Assembly (NCBI RefSeq): GCF_003070885.1
Contig: NZ_CP028913.1
Location: 2,976,001-3,040,000, forward strand
DNA: 64,000 bases
Direction of reading: 5' to 3'
Source of the DNA: Agromyces badenianii
GTDB lineage: Bacteria > Actinomycetota > Actinomycetes > Actinomycetales > Microbacteriaceae
Part shown: piece after piece, positions 43,124-52,152 of the stretch
Numbering within the stretch: position 1 is the stretch's first letter
How the letters are laid out: each line of letters begins with the position of its first letter
Translations under genes and position numbers: made by a program
Notes under the pieces: model-generated
Told to the model about the DNA's origin: nothing
What the model saw: only the letters and a program-made list of their open reading frames with translations
Database searches by the model: none

Positions 43124-44690
43124 GGTCGGCTCCAGTCTTGCCCGCCGAGAACATCGCGAGCATGCGGCGGGTCACGGCGAAACCGCCGAAGATGTTGATG
43201 CTGGCGAGCAGCACGGCGACGGCGGCGAGGATCTGCACGACGAGCACGTCGCTCGTGATCTGCACCATCGCGCCGACCACGATGATGCCCGAGATCGCGT
43301 TCGTCACGCTCATGAGCGGCGTGTGCAGCGCGTGCGCCACCTTGCCGATCACGTAGAACCCGACGACGACCGCGAGCACGAGCACCGTGAAGTGCTGCGG
43401 CAAGGGCGGTGGCGCGACCGCGTTCACGGCGAACAGCGCGGCGATGCCGACGGCGACGAGCGCGGCCTTCTTCGCGGGCGACATCGGCCGCTTCTTCTCC
43501 GGAACCGCGGCGGCGTGCTTGGCACCGCCGGCTCCAGGGGCGGATGCCGCCGCCACGGCGGCCGCGGAGACCTGCACGGGCGGGGGCGGCCAGGTGACCG
43601 CGCCGTCTTTCGCGACGGTGACCGATCGCTGCACGACGTCGTCGAAGTCGAGCGCGAGCACGCCGTCTTTGCCGGGGGTGAGCAGTTTGATGAGGTTCAC
43701 GACGTTGGTGCCGTAGAGCTGCGACGCCTGAGTGGGCAAGCGCGAGGCGAGGTCGGTGTAGCCGAGGATCACGACGCCGTTCGGGGTGACGATGCGCTCG
43801 CCCGCGACGGAGCCCTCGACGTTGCCGCCCATGCCGGCGGCCATGTCGACGATGACGCTGCCCGACTTCATGCTCGCGACATCGGCCGCGGTGATGAGGC
43901 GCGGTGCGGCGCGACCCGGGATGAGCGCGGTCGTGATGATGATGTCGACATCGGCGGCCTGCTCGGAGTAGACCTCGGCAGCGCGCCGGTCGTAGGCCTC
44001 GCTCGTCGCCTTCGCGTACCCGTCGGTCGACTGCTCGACCTCGACCTCGACCTTCAGGTACTCGCCGCCGATCGACTTCACCTGGTCGGCGACCTCCGGC
44101 CGCGGGTCGGTGGCCCGCACGATGGCGCCGAGGCTCGATGCCGCGCCGATGGCCGCGAGGCCGGCCACGCCGGCACCGGCGACGAGCACCTTGGCGGGCG
44201 GCACCTTGCCGGCCGCGGTCACCTGCCCCGTGAAGAACCGGCCGAATTCGTGCGCCGCCTCGACCACCGCGCGATACCCGGCGATGTTCGCCATCGAGCT
44301 CAGCACGTCCATCGACTGGGCGCGCGAGATGCGCGGCACCGCGTCCATCGCGAGCGCCGTGACGCCGCGGGCGGCGAGCGCCTGGAGCAGCTCGGGCTTG
44401 AACGCCGGGGCCAGCAGGCCGATCAACGTGGCGCCGGGAGTCAGCTGTGCGATCTCGGCCTCGGTCGGCGCGTTCACCTTCAGCACCAGGTCGCTCGCGA
44501 GCGCCGTGGCTCCGTCGACGATCTCGGCGCCCGCCTCGCGGTAGGCGTCGTCGGGGAACGCCGACGCCGCCCCCGCCCCGGCTTGCACAGCGACCTCGTG
44601 GCCGAGGGCGATCAGCTGCTTCACGGTCGCGGGTGTTGCGGCGACTCGGGTCTCGGGACTCTGCTCGGCGATGACCCCGATGCGCGTCAT
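43116..44690 (-). CDS. pntA: NAD(P) transhydrogenase, alpha subunit
   Basis: 524 residues: the full-length alpha form. NAD-binding dI ([77 protein letters not shown]), a linker, and C-terminal helices of the membrane domain ([40 protein letters not shown]). AGGAAC precedes the ATG. First gene of the pntAB operon; its upstream region is shared with the divergent IclR gene. Confidence 0.96.
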   Translation of the reverse strand: MTRIGVIAEQSPETRVAATPATVKQLIALGHEVAVQAGAGAASAFPDDAYREAGAEIVDGATALASDLVLKVNAPTEAEIAQLTPGATLIGLLAPAFKPELLQALAARGVTALAMDAVPRISRAQSMDVLSSMANIAGYRAVVEAAHEFGRFFTGQVTAAGKVPPAKVLVAGAGVAGLAAIGAASSLGAIVRATDPRPEVADQVKSIGGEYLKVEVEVEQSTDGYAKATSEAYDRRAAEVYSEQAADVDIIITTALIPGRAAPRLITAADVASMKSGSVIVDMAAGMGGNVEGSVAGERIVTPNGVVILGYTDLASRLPTQASQLYGTNVVNLIKLLTPGKDGVLALDFDDVVQRSVTVAKDGAVTWPPPPVQVSAAAVAAASAPGAGGAKHAAAVPEKKRPMSPAKKAALVAVGIAALFAVNAVAPPPLPQHFTVLVLAVVVGFYVIGKVAHALHTPLMSVTNAISGIIVVGAMVQITSDVLVVQILAAVAVLLASINIFGGFAVTRRMLAMFSAGKTGADRA

Positions 44691-44770
44691 GCGGTGTTCC
44701 TCATACGTCTTCTCCGTCGAAGCGGTCGCCCGGTCGCGACGCGCTCGCTCAGCGTAGAACGCGCATGACG

Positions 44771-44818
44771 AGATCTGCGCCGAAATCGCACGAATCGAGG
44801 CGAAGGAATTGCAGATCT
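44771..44818. promoter_or_regulatory. Spaced inverted repeat between pntA and the IclR gene
   Basis: AGATCTGC (44771-44778) and GCAGATCT (44811-44818) are perfect inverted copies separated by 32 bp in the divergent intergenic region. A possible looping-type operator; no regulator can be assigned. Confidence 0.3.
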
Positions 44819-44908
44819 TTCACGTCGGGAAACCCAGGAGCCGACGATGCCCGCCCGCCGAGCTCGCACACGCCCCGCACGCGCCCTCCCTCCGTCCGGC
44901 GCCGCGTC

Positions 44909-44937
44909 CGATGATCGAGCAGAGCGTTCTAGTATCG
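44909..44937. promoter_or_regulatory. Putative operator of the IclR gene (autoregulation)
   Basis: GTTCTAGTATCG (44926-44937) matches the half-sites ATTCTAATATCG and ATTCTTATATCG of the monooxygenase promoter at 10 and 9 of 12 positions. A weaker left half (CGATGATCGAGC, 44909-44920, 7 of 12) lies at the same 5-bp spacing. TAGTAT inside it could be the -10 box. Confidence 0.55.
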
Positions 44938-44979
44938 GACGAACACGAACGGAAGATCGACACGAGGAGAGGCCGGCCA

Positions 44980-45693
44980 ATGGTCGCAGACGACGCCGGT
45001 CGCACCGGTTCGCAGACGCTCAGCCGCGGCATCCGCGTGCTCGAGATTCTCGCCGACGCCGATCGCAACCTCACGATCGACGAACTGGCGAGCGAACTGG
45101 GGGTGCACCGCTCGGTCGCCTATCGGCTGCTGCGCACCCTCGAAGACCACGGCCTCGTCACGCGAGACGCTGCCGGCCGGCTCGCTCTCGGCACCGGGCT
45201 CGCCGCCCTCGCCTCGGGGGTCGCCCGCGACCTGCAGCACCTCGCCCTGCCCGAGCTCAACGCGGTCGCGAACGAACTCGGCATGACGTGCCTGCTCGCA
45301 GTGCTCGTCGACGCAGACGAGGCGGTCACGCTCGTGAGCGCCTCGCCGCGCCAGTCGGTCGCGGTGGTGTCGTACCGCCCGGGCCACCGGCATCCGATCA
45401 CTCGCGGCGGGCCCGGAAAGGCGATCCTCACGAGCCTGCCCGACAGCGCCTGGCCGGCGGGCGTGCCCGACGAGCTGCGCGACGAGATCGCCGAGAGCCG
45501 GCGCCGCGGGTACGCCCTGAGCCACGACGAGGTCGTGCCGTCCCTCGCGTCGGTCGCGGTGCCCCTCATGCTGCCGGGGCAGCCGCCGGCGTCGATCGCG
45601 GTGATCCACGTCTCGTTCTCCCGGCCCGAGGCCGAGATCGCCGAGCGCCTGCAGCTCGCCGCCGAAGCGGTGACGCGCGCCTACGGCGCCTGA
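44980..45693 (+). CDS. IclR family transcriptional regulator
   Basis: 237 residues from the ATG at 44980 (GAGGAGAGG upstream). N-terminal winged HTH (SQTLSRGIRVLEILADADRNLTIDELASELGVHRSVAYRLLRTLEDHGLVTRD) and a C-terminal GAF-like effector domain. It converges on the aromatic monooxygenase gene, and both upstream regions share the same half-site, so it most probably controls that gene and itself. IclR proteins of this kind often respond to aromatic acids. Confidence 0.9.
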   Translation: MVADDAGRTGSQTLSRGIRVLEILADADRNLTIDELASELGVHRSVAYRLLRTLEDHGLVTRDAAGRLALGTGLAALASGVARDLQHLALPELNAVANELGMTCLLAVLVDADEAVTLVSASPRQSVAVVSYRPGHRHPITRGGPGKAILTSLPDSAWPAGVPDELRDEIAESRRRGYALSHDEVVPSLASVAVPLMLPGQPPASIAVIHVSFSRPEAEIAERLQLAAEAVTRAYGA

Positions 45694-45716
45694 CCGCTCA
45701 GCATGGGTCGTACCGC

Positions 45717-47672
45717 TCAGCGGGGGAGCACGACCCCGCGGAAGAAGCCGGCGAGTTCGTCGACGGCGCCGAGCGGCAGCACGTTCGCGACGTACTGATC
45801 GGGCCGCACGACCACGACGGCGCCGCTGCGGTCGATGCCGCGCAGCTCGAAGATGTCGTGCTGCGGATCGATCGCGTAGACCTTCTCGTAGTCGGTCAGC
45901 CCGAAGGGGCCGTTCTTCGGCAGGAAGGTCGTCGGCACGCGGCCGAGGTCGACTGCCGCGTGCGGCTGCTGGAAGACGACCTTCACGTCGAAGACGCTGT
46001 CGATGTCGGCGCCGTCGGGCGTGAAGGCGACGAGTGGTGAGTCGGATGCCTCGCGCAGCCAGTTCGCCCAGTCGGCCAGCGCCGTGCCGTGCGCTGCGGG
46101 AGCCGCGGCATCCGCGAATGCATAGATGCGCCAGCGTCCGTCGGCCCGATGATGATGACCGAGCTGCACCGGGTTGCCGTCGCAGACCCGCTCGACCGGC
46201 GCCGACTTGAAGCGCTTGCCGATCGGGAACCCGGTCGCGAGGCCCTGGTGACCGGCCCCGCCGACGATCATCGAGGCCTCGTACTGCGTCATGAATCCCG
46301 CGGGGAACTCGAACGTGCGCATGTAGAACTCCTCGAGCTCGGTCGGGTCGCCGAGGTCTTCGGGCTTCGTCGCCATGAGCTTCGACCACTCGCGGTCGAA
46401 CTCGATGAGGTCCTTCGCGACGACGTGGCGTTCGGCGTGGTAGGTCTCGAGCAGTGCGGGGTCGGCACGGCCGTCGAGCACATGGCCGAGCTTCCAGCCG
46501 ATGTTCCAGCCGTCTTGCATCGAGACGTTCATGCCCTGGCCGGCCTTCGCACTGTGCGTGTGGCAGGCGTCGCCGGTGATGAACACGCGCGGGGTGCGAG
46601 AGCCCTGTTCATCGAGAGGCACGTCGTCGAAGCGGTCGGTCACGCGGTGGCCGACCTCGTAGACCGAGTGCCACGGCACGTTCCGCACATCGAGCGTGTA
46701 GGGGTGCAGGATGTCGTTCGCCTTCGCGATGATCTCGTCGAGCGTCGTCCGCCGCACTGCACCGTGATCGTCTTCGGGAACCTCGCCGAGATCGACGTAC
46801 ATGCGGAACAGGTGCCCTCCCTCACGCGGGATGAGCAGGATGTTGCCCGCCTCGGACTGGATCGAGCACTTCGTGCGGATGTCGGGGAAGTCGGTCACGG
46901 CGAGCGTGTCCATCACGCCCCAGGCGTGGAACGACTGCGCGCCGACATGGCTGGCGCCGATCGATTCGCGCACTCGGCTGCGTGCACCGTCGGCGCCGAC
47001 GACGTACTTGGCACGCAGCGTGCGGCGCTCGCCCGTGCGCGCGCCCTCAAGGGGGGCGGCGTGCGACGCGTCGCCGGCACCGACGCCGACCCCGGTGACC
47101 CGCTCGAGCGTGACCGTCACCGGGTACTCAGGAACGGTTCCGTCGGCGCTCGGCTGGGCGATGTCGAGTCCGTCGAACTCCCAGCCGTAGTCCGGCGTGA
47201 TGCGCCCGGGGGAGTTGTGCGCGTACTCGGCGAAGTAGTCGAGCACACGCGCCTGGTTCACGATGAGGTGCGGGAACTCGCTGATTCCGCTCGGGTCGTC
47301 GGGCGTGACGGCGGCGCGGTGGATGTTCCGGGGGTTCTCGGGATCGGGCTTCCAGAACGCCATCTCGGTGATGCGGTACGCCTCGGCGATGATGCGCTCG
47401 GCGAAGCCGAATGCCTGGAACGTCTCGACGCTCCGGGCCTGGATGCCGTCGGCCTGCCCGATCTCGAGGCGGCCGGGTCGTCGCTCGACGATCCGGGTCA
47501 CGATGCCGGGGAACTGCGCCAACTGGGCGGCTGCGACCATGCCGGCCGGGCCCGAACCGACGATGAGCACGTCGACCTCGTCGGGCAGCTCCTCGGCTCG
47601 GTCGATGCCGACGCCTGCGGCGGGCTGCACTCGCGGGTCACCGGACACGTAGCCGTAGTGGTGGAACTGCAC
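45717..47672 (-). CDS. FAD-dependent aromatic monooxygenase (3-hydroxybenzoate 4-monooxygenase-like)
   Basis: 651 residues from the GTG at 47672 (GAGGAG upstream). A class A flavoprotein hydroxylase: FAD motif GSGPAG (39-44), the second nucleotide motif around GADGARSRVRE, and the FAD-ribityl motif GDACHTHSAKAGQGMN. The C-terminal thioredoxin-like domain (FAFADAAA..., VYAIDPQHDIFELRG, VVVRPDQYVANVLPLG) is typical of the MobA/phenol 2-monooxygenase group of about 640 residues. It hydroxylates a phenolic acid with NADPH and O2. No ring-cleavage genes are adjacent, so the exact substrate is open. Confidence 0.88.
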   Translation of the reverse strand: MQFHHYGYVSGDPRVQPAAGVGIDRAEELPDEVDVLIVGSGPAGMVAAAQLAQFPGIVTRIVERRPGRLEIGQADGIQARSVETFQAFGFAERIIAEAYRITEMAFWKPDPENPRNIHRAAVTPDDPSGISEFPHLIVNQARVLDYFAEYAHNSPGRITPDYGWEFDGLDIAQPSADGTVPEYPVTVTLERVTGVGVGAGDASHAAPLEGARTGERRTLRAKYVVGADGARSRVRESIGASHVGAQSFHAWGVMDTLAVTDFPDIRTKCSIQSEAGNILLIPREGGHLFRMYVDLGEVPEDDHGAVRRTTLDEIIAKANDILHPYTLDVRNVPWHSVYEVGHRVTDRFDDVPLDEQGSRTPRVFITGDACHTHSAKAGQGMNVSMQDGWNIGWKLGHVLDGRADPALLETYHAERHVVAKDLIEFDREWSKLMATKPEDLGDPTELEEFYMRTFEFPAGFMTQYEASMIVGGAGHQGLATGFPIGKRFKSAPVERVCDGNPVQLGHHHRADGRWRIYAFADAAAPAAHGTALADWANWLREASDSPLVAFTPDGADIDSVFDVKVVFQQPHAAVDLGRVPTTFLPKNGPFGLTDYEKVYAIDPQHDIFELRGIDRSGAVVVVRPDQYVANVLPLGAVDELAGFFRGVVLPR

Positions 47673-47736
47673 GGCTTCTCCTCACTGCTCTGTGGGTTCG
47701 TCGCGGTGACCGGCATCCGCCATTCTGCACCGTGTT

Positions 47737-47765
47737 CGATATTAGAATTGTTCATTCTTATATCG
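47737..47765. promoter_or_regulatory. IclR operator upstream of the monooxygenase gene
   Basis: CGATATTAGAAT (47737-47748) and ATTCTTATATCG (47754-47765) are inverted copies matching at 11 of 12 positions, with a 5-bp spacer, 65 bp before the GTG start. It is AT-rich against a GC-rich background. The same half-site occurs before the IclR gene. Confidence 0.65.
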
Positions 47766-47848
47766 CGCACTCATCATAGGTCGGCGCCCTGACCCCGGCA
47801 AGCTCGCCGACGGGCCGCAAGCTCTCCCGGGTGCGCACCGCACACGAA

Positions 47849-47886
47849 GATGACGCCCGCCTTCCGAGAGGGAAGCGGGCGTCATC
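47849..47886 (-). terminator. Hairpin terminator of the PadR-ABC operon
   Basis: GATGACGCCCGC(C)TTCC pairs with GGAAGCGGGCGTCATC (16 bp, one bulge). It lies 37 nt past the stop of the ABC permease gene, on the minus strand. Confidence 0.75.
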
Positions 47887-47923
47887 GTCACGCGGTCGAG
47901 CGGTCGGCACGCGGCGCTCGGTT

Positions 47924-48688
47924 TCAGCTGAACTTGCGACGGTAGATGGAGACCGCCCAGATGTAGGCGATGACGAGGATGCCGACGAGCCAGGTGAGGG
48001 CGATCCAGATGTCGCTGCCGACGGGTTCTCCGGCGAACAGGGCACGCGTGGTGTCCACGATCGAGGTCACGGGCTGGTTCTCGGCGAACCAGGCCACCGG
48101 GGCGGGCATCGACTCGGTCGGCACGAACGCCGAGCTGATGAAGGGCAGGAAGATCAGCGGGTAGCTGAACGCGCTCGCGCCGTCGACGGTCTTCGCCGAG
48201 AGCCCGGCGACCACGGCGAGCCAGGTCAGGGCGAGGGTGAACAGCACCAGGATGCCGGCGACCGCGAGCCAGGCGCCCACGGACGCCCCGGTACGGAACC
48301 CCATGATGAGCGCCACGCCGATCACGATCACGATCGAGATGACGTTCGCCACCAACGAGGTGAGCACGTGCGCCCAGAGCACGCTCGATCTCGCGATCGG
48401 CATGGACTGGAAGCGCTCGAAGATGCCGCCCTGCAGGTCGAGGAACAGCCGGTACGAGGTGTACGCGACGCCCGACGCGATGGTGATGAGCAGGATGCCG
48501 GGGAGCATGTAGTTGATGTACGACTCGTCGGATCCGGTGTTGATCGCGCCGCCGAGCACGTACACGAACAACAGCATCAGCGCGATCGGTGTGACCGCGG
48601 TCGTGATGATCGTGTCGGGACTGCGGAGGATGTGGCGAAGCGAGCGGCCCGTCAGCACGCCGGTGTCGCCGAGGACGTGGGTGGTCAT
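47924..48688 (-). CDS. ABC-2 type transporter permease (DrrB-like)
   Basis: 254 residues with six helices: TIITTAVTPIALMLLFVYVLGG, INYMLPGILLITIASGVAYTSYRLFLDLQGGIFERFQSMPIARS (conserved ABC-2 loop), and so on to YIWAVSIYRRKF. Daunorubicin-type exporter permease. Its ATG overlaps the ATPase stop by 4 bp. Works with the preceding ATPase to export a drug or lipid. Confidence 0.92.
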   Translation of the reverse strand: MTTHVLGDTGVLTGRSLRHILRSPDTIITTAVTPIALMLLFVYVLGGAINTGSDESYINYMLPGILLITIASGVAYTSYRLFLDLQGGIFERFQSMPIARSSVLWAHVLTSLVANVISIVIVIGVALIMGFRTGASVGAWLAVAGILVLFTLALTWLAVVAGLSAKTVDGASAFSYPLIFLPFISSAFVPTESMPAPVAWFAENQPVTSIVDTTRALFAGEPVGSDIWIALTWLVGILVIAYIWAVSIYRRKFS

Positions 48689-49518
48689 CGGGATTCCTTT
48701 CCTGCAGCGGCGATGTCGTCGGAACGGTCGCCGTCGGCGGTGTCGGTCTCGCCGGTGTCACCGACGAGGGCGAGGAAGACTTCCTCGAGCGAAGGCTGCT
48801 TCTCGACGTACTCGGCCTTCGCGGCCGGGAGCAGCTGCTTGAGCTCGCCGAGGGTGCCGTTCTGGATGATCGTGCCCTTGTGCAGGATCGCGATGCGATC
48901 GGCGAGCTGTTCGGCCTCGTCGAGGTACTGGGTGGTCAGCAGTACGGTCGTGCCGCCCTTGGCGAGCTGTTTGACGGTCTGCCACACCTCGATGCGCGCC
49001 TGCGGGTCGAGGCCGGTCGTCGGCTCGTCGAGGAAGATGATCGGCGGGTCGCCGATCAGGCTCATGGCGATGTCGAGTCGGCGGCGCATGCCGCCCGAGT
49101 ACGTTCCCGCCCTCCGCCCGCCCGCCTCGGTGAGCGAGAACCGTGCGAGCAGCTCGTCGGCGATCGCGGCCGAGTTCGTCAGGTGGCGGAGCTTCGCGAC
49201 CAGCACCAGGTTCTCCCGGCCGGTGAGCACCTCATCGACCGCGGCGAACTGACCGGTCAGGCTGATCGACTCGCGTACGTCGCCGGCCTTCGCGGCGACG
49301 TCGAAGCCGTGCACCGTGGCGGTGCCCGCGTCGGCCTTGAGCAGCGTCGACAGGATCCGCACGAGCGTGGTCTTGCCCGCACCGTTCGAGCCGAGGAGCG
49401 CGAAGATGCTCCCCGCCGTCACGTCGAAGTCGACGCCCCGCAGCACGTGCAGGTCCTTGAACGATTTCTCGATGCCTTGCACCCGGATGGCGGGTGCCTG
49501 GGCCTGTGGGGTGGTCAT
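48685..49518 (-). CDS. ABC transporter ATP-binding protein (DrrA-like)
   Basis: 277 residues. Walker A GSNGAGKTT, signature YSGGMRRRLDIAMSL, Walker B IIFLDEPTTGLD, and the DrrA-type C-terminal extension with KQPSLEEVFLAL. ATGA overlap with the DUF1048 gene. Likely drug-efflux ATPase, controlled by the PadR protein encoded first in the operon. Confidence 0.93.
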   Translation of the reverse strand: MTTPQAQAPAIRVQGIEKSFKDLHVLRGVDFDVTAGSIFALLGSNGAGKTTLVRILSTLLKADAGTATVHGFDVAAKAGDVRESISLTGQFAAVDEVLTGRENLVLVAKLRHLTNSAAIADELLARFSLTEAGGRRAGTYSGGMRRRLDIAMSLIGDPPIIFLDEPTTGLDPQARIEVWQTVKQLAKGGTTVLLTTQYLDEAEQLADRIAILHKGTIIQNGTLGELKQLLPAAKAEYVEKQPSLEEVFLALVGDTGETDTADGDRSDDIAAAGKESR

Positions 49519-49883
49519 TTCCGCTCCTCTCGCTCAGCGTCCTCGATCGCCTTCGTCAGGCGAGCGCGCTCCTTGTCGATCCACTGCTTGCCCGTGTAGG
49601 CCTGCGCGAACGTCTCGGCGAACTCGACGGGGTCGTCGCCGACGATGTCGCGGATCGGGGTTCCGTCGACAGCGGCCCGCTCCCAGAGGTCGGCCAGGTC
49701 GCCGAACATCGTCATGAGGGTGTCGCCGTCGGTGATGCCTCCGAAGTACATGAAGTACCGGTGCATCGCCTTCGCCGCGGTGGCGTACGGCTCGGGGAGG
49801 CCATCGATGCGGGCCTTGTCCTGCTTGTACTGCTTCTTCTGCTCGAGCGACCCGGTGAGGGTCTCGATCCACTTGGCGACCAT
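49515..49883 (-). CDS. DUF1048 family protein
   Basis: 122 residues: MVAKWIETLTGSLEQKKQYKQDKARIDGLPEPYATAAKAMHRYFMYFGGITDGDTLMTMFGDLADLWERAA..., the DUF1048 pattern. No signal peptide or membrane helix. The ATG at 49883 follows AAGGAG and lies 1 nt after the PadR stop. DUF1048 genes are regularly found next to PadR regulators and ABC exporters; the molecular function is unknown. Confidence 0.88.
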   Translation of the reverse strand: MVAKWIETLTGSLEQKKQYKQDKARIDGLPEPYATAAKAMHRYFMYFGGITDGDTLMTMFGDLADLWERAAVDGTPIRDIVGDDPVEFAETFAQAYTGKQWIDKERARLTKAIEDAEREERK

Positions 49884-49884
49884 G

Positions 49885-50238
49885 TCAGTTCTCTCCTTCA
49901 TCGTGCGGGTGTTCGATGTCGTGGTGGAGCTGTTCGATCCGTTCCGCGAGGAAGCTCCAGGTTCCCCAGAACTCTTCGAGGTACTCGCTGCCCAGTGCGT
50001 TCAGCGAGTACACCTTGCGCGGCGGCCCCTTCTCGGACGGGACCTTCGCCACGTCGACGAGGCCGCGCTGCTCGATCCTGACGAGCAGTGCGTAGACGGT
50101 GCCCTCGACGATGTCGGAGAAGCCCTGCTCGCGCAGCCGCGCCGTGATCTCGTAGCCGTATGCCGGCCGCGACGCCAGGATCGCGAGGACGATGCCCTCG
50201 AGCGTGCCCTTGAGCATCTCGGTCATCTGCTTGCCCAT
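49885..50238 (-). CDS. PadR family transcriptional regulator
   Basis: 117 residues from the ATG at 50238 (AAGGAGGG upstream). Winged helix: MLKGTLEGIVLAILASRPAYGYEITARLREQGFSDIVEGTVYALLVRIEQRGLVDVAKVPSEKGPPRKVYSLNALG, with the conserved Y-G-Y-E and E-G-T-V-Y-A-L-L-x-R segments. First gene of the padR-DUF1048-drrA-drrB operon, and most likely a repressor of it released by the exported compound. The palindromes at 50268-50337 are its probable operators. Confidence 0.92.
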   Translation of the reverse strand: MGKQMTEMLKGTLEGIVLAILASRPAYGYEITARLREQGFSDIVEGTVYALLVRIEQRGLVDVAKVPSEKGPPRKVYSLNALGSEYLEEFWGTWSFLAERIEQLHHDIEHPHDEGEN

Positions 50239-50267
50239 GGGGCCCTCCTTCACTACTTGGTGGTGAT

Positions 50268-50281
50268 GAGTACTAGTACTC
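50268..50281. promoter_or_regulatory. Perfect 14-bp palindrome in padR leader
   Basis: GAGTACTAGTACTC is a perfect palindrome 30 bp before the padR start and downstream of the predicted transcription start. The AGTACT core fits known PadR-type operators. Confidence 0.6.
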
Positions 50282-50337
50282 AGTGTTGCTGACTACCGGT
50301 ACATAGTAAGCACGAGTACCGGTAGATAGCAACACTG
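50281..50337. promoter_or_regulatory. 57-bp near-perfect inverted repeat with embedded padR promoter
   Basis: CAGTGTTGCT (50281-50290) pairs with AGCAACACTG (50328-50337); inside, CTACCGGTAC (50293-50302) pairs with GTACCGGTAG (50316-50325). Two bases mismatch between the blocks. The minus-strand promoter TTGCTA (50327-50332), 18-nt spacer, TACTAT (50303-50308) sits within it, so bound repressor would cover the whole promoter. Confidence 0.65.
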
Positions 50338-50522
50338 AATAGTGAAGCCATGCGAGGGAGTGCCTGCTGGGGAACATTTCAAAGGGGCGAGGCGAGCGCG
50401 GCCGGCCTCGGGCAGGGTCTGTCGTATCCCGCGACGTCGGAGGATGACGTTCCCTTTGCGTTCGCGGTATTCGGCTTCGACCGGTTTCGCAGTGTGGCCT
50501 CGAGGGCCTGAAGTGCGGGGTC

Positions 50523-51062
50523 TTATCCCTGGGCCGCTGGATAGGTGTCCATGGTGACGCTCCCGAAGGGGAAGGGGAACCAGAGCGTGCCGGAGCCGTT
50601 CCAGTCAGCGATCGGGATCAGCCAGAACCACACATGGCTGATCAGAATCGACCCGGTCACGACCGCGATGATGACAATCCCCGCGCGGTCGATGATGCGG
50701 AACGCGTCGGCCTCCGTGCCGGCCCGCTTGAGAACCCGTGTGATAGCGGCGAGCACGACGATCACGATTGCCGCGGCGACGAAGACGCTCGGCTGAAGCG
50801 TCAAGCTGATGCACTGCGGCGCCAGGACGGTCGGTTGACCATCGGCATCCACGTAACCGCCATCTGAGCCGTACCCACCCGGGCACGCGCTCCTCGAGGC
50901 GTTGGTGATGAAGCCGTAGGCGAGCGCGTAGCCGAGCGCGGACCAGATGAGCCCCCGCACCCGGGCGAGGATCGAGGCACCCGGCAGACTCGAAGAGTCT
51001 GCTTCCGGGAGATGGTCAAGGGTGTTGGTCATCGGATCCCCACGCTCGTCGGTATTCGCCAT
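50523..51062 (-). CDS. Membrane protein of unknown function
   Basis: 179 residues (or 169 from the ATG at 51032, which has GGGGA upstream). Four helices: LIWSALGYALAYGFIT, VFVAAAIVIVVLAAITRVL, AGIVIIAVVTGSILISHVWFWL and part of the end. Between helices 1 and 2 an extracytoplasmic loop holds two cysteines (C60 and C83). No family recognised. It stands alone at the edge of the accessory stretch. Confidence 0.6.
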   Translation of the reverse strand: MANTDERGDPMTNTLDHLPEADSSSLPGASILARVRGLIWSALGYALAYGFITNASRSACPGGYGSDGGYVDADGQPTVLAPQCISLTLQPSVFVAAAIVIVVLAAITRVLKRAGTEADAFRIIDRAGIVIIAVVTGSILISHVWFWLIPIADWNGSGTLWFPFPFGSVTMDTYPAAQG

Positions 51063-51183
51063 GCTGGCAGCTGCGGCCTAGCGGGTGCAACAGGAGCCTG
51101 ATGGTCGAGCGACGTCGTGCGTTGCGCAAGGAATGGATCAGTTCATTCGAAGGAGAGCTGATGAACCTCGTGTGCGGACTCCA

Positions 51184-51420
51184 CTACGAAATTCCAGCTC
51201 GGGCTCGGCGACAGGCAATGCCATCTCCATCAGCACCAGCCAGGACCGCAGCAACGAGGTCAGCCGGCGCAAGCGCATCGCAAGTGATCGGTGTGTCGAT
51301 CGCCTTGGGCGAAAGACTGCTCAGCGCGGTGGCGGGCGAGGGGTCCGTCTCGGGCGATAGCAGGGTTGCACATCCGACGAATACAAGGGCAATGACGGCT
51401 GCTGCTGGCGCGGTGACCAC
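51184..51420 (-). pseudogene. Truncated lipoprotein remnant
   Basis: 78 residues from a GTG. A hydrophobic segment ending in a lipobox (VTAPAAAVIALVFVGC) is followed by a short region with two cysteines (TPITCDALAPADLVAAVLAG...GIAC), then a stop. This looks like the N-terminal part of a longer secreted lipoprotein that has lost its C-terminal domain. The start and coding status are uncertain. Confidence 0.35.
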
Positions 51421-51563
51421 ACCGCGAGTTTGTACGCACGACCCCGAACCTAGCGGGCGGCACGACCCCGCCACGGGCCCCAGCGAGGTCACCCTTCGGC
51501 GACCTGGCCCGAGCCGCCCATTAAGGATCCGCCAGCGGACGGCTGCCGCTCACTGCATACCGT

Positions 51564-52073
51564 CTAGCGGGCGTTGCCGAGACCCGCGCGGAGCGCGGCG
51601 AGTGCGCGGTCGATGTCGTCGTCGTCGTTGAATCCGTGGACGCCGACGCGGAGCCGGTCCTCAATGAATCGGGCCTTGATCTGTGCAACGTCGAAAGCCG
51701 CCGCGACTCGCGCCGTGTCGTCGATGCGGATGACCCGGATGTGCGAGCCACGACCCGCTCGCACAACGCTCGCCCCGAGCTCGAGTGCTCCGGCTTCGAA
51801 ACGTTCGGCGAGCCGCAGGACTCGTTGCTCGACGTGTTCGGCGTCGAGTTCAGCGATGACGCTGAGAGCGGCTTCTGCGCCGATCCATGACGCGCGAAGG
51901 CGTTCGAGGCGCTCGGCGGCGCTCGTGCGGAAGTTACCTTCCGCGTCGCTATCGGCAAGGTGGAAGTTCATCGCCAGTGCGGTCGACGGAATTGCCAACG
52001 CTGCTCCCGATGAAGGTGCCGGTGTCATCACGCTCGACCCAGAGTCGAACGGTCGGCGTGTCGAGCCCGGCAA
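51564..52073 (-). pseudogene. C-terminal remnant of a class V aminotransferase
   Basis: The last ~105 codons (to 51564) read like the end of a class V PLP enzyme: ASWIGAEAALSVIAELDAEHVEQRVLRLAERFEAG...GRGSHIRVIRI...KARFIEDRLRVGVHGFNDDDDIDRALAALRAG. The large domain with the PLP lysine (about 250 residues) is absent; upstream in this frame is unrelated sequence. No credible ribosome-binding site is present. Most likely a decayed gene end. Confidence 0.5.
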
Positions 52074-52152
52074 GAGTCGGGACCACTTCAGTCAGGAACC
52101 CGCGCAGGGAGTCGAGGTCAGAGGGCAACACGGGTTCGAAAGACACAGTCAC
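51949..52152 (-). pseudogene. N-terminal remnant of a GNAT acetyltransferase
   Basis: About 67 codons from a GTG: VSFEPVLPSDLDSLRGFLTEVVPTLAGLDTPTVRLWVERDDTGTFIGSS matches the first half of small GNAT enzymes (ArsN-like), but the frame then runs into a stop and the acetyl-CoA site (R/Q-x-x-G-x-G/A) is missing. It overlaps the aminotransferase remnant in another frame. Evidence of gene decay; coding status doubtful. Confidence 0.4.
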
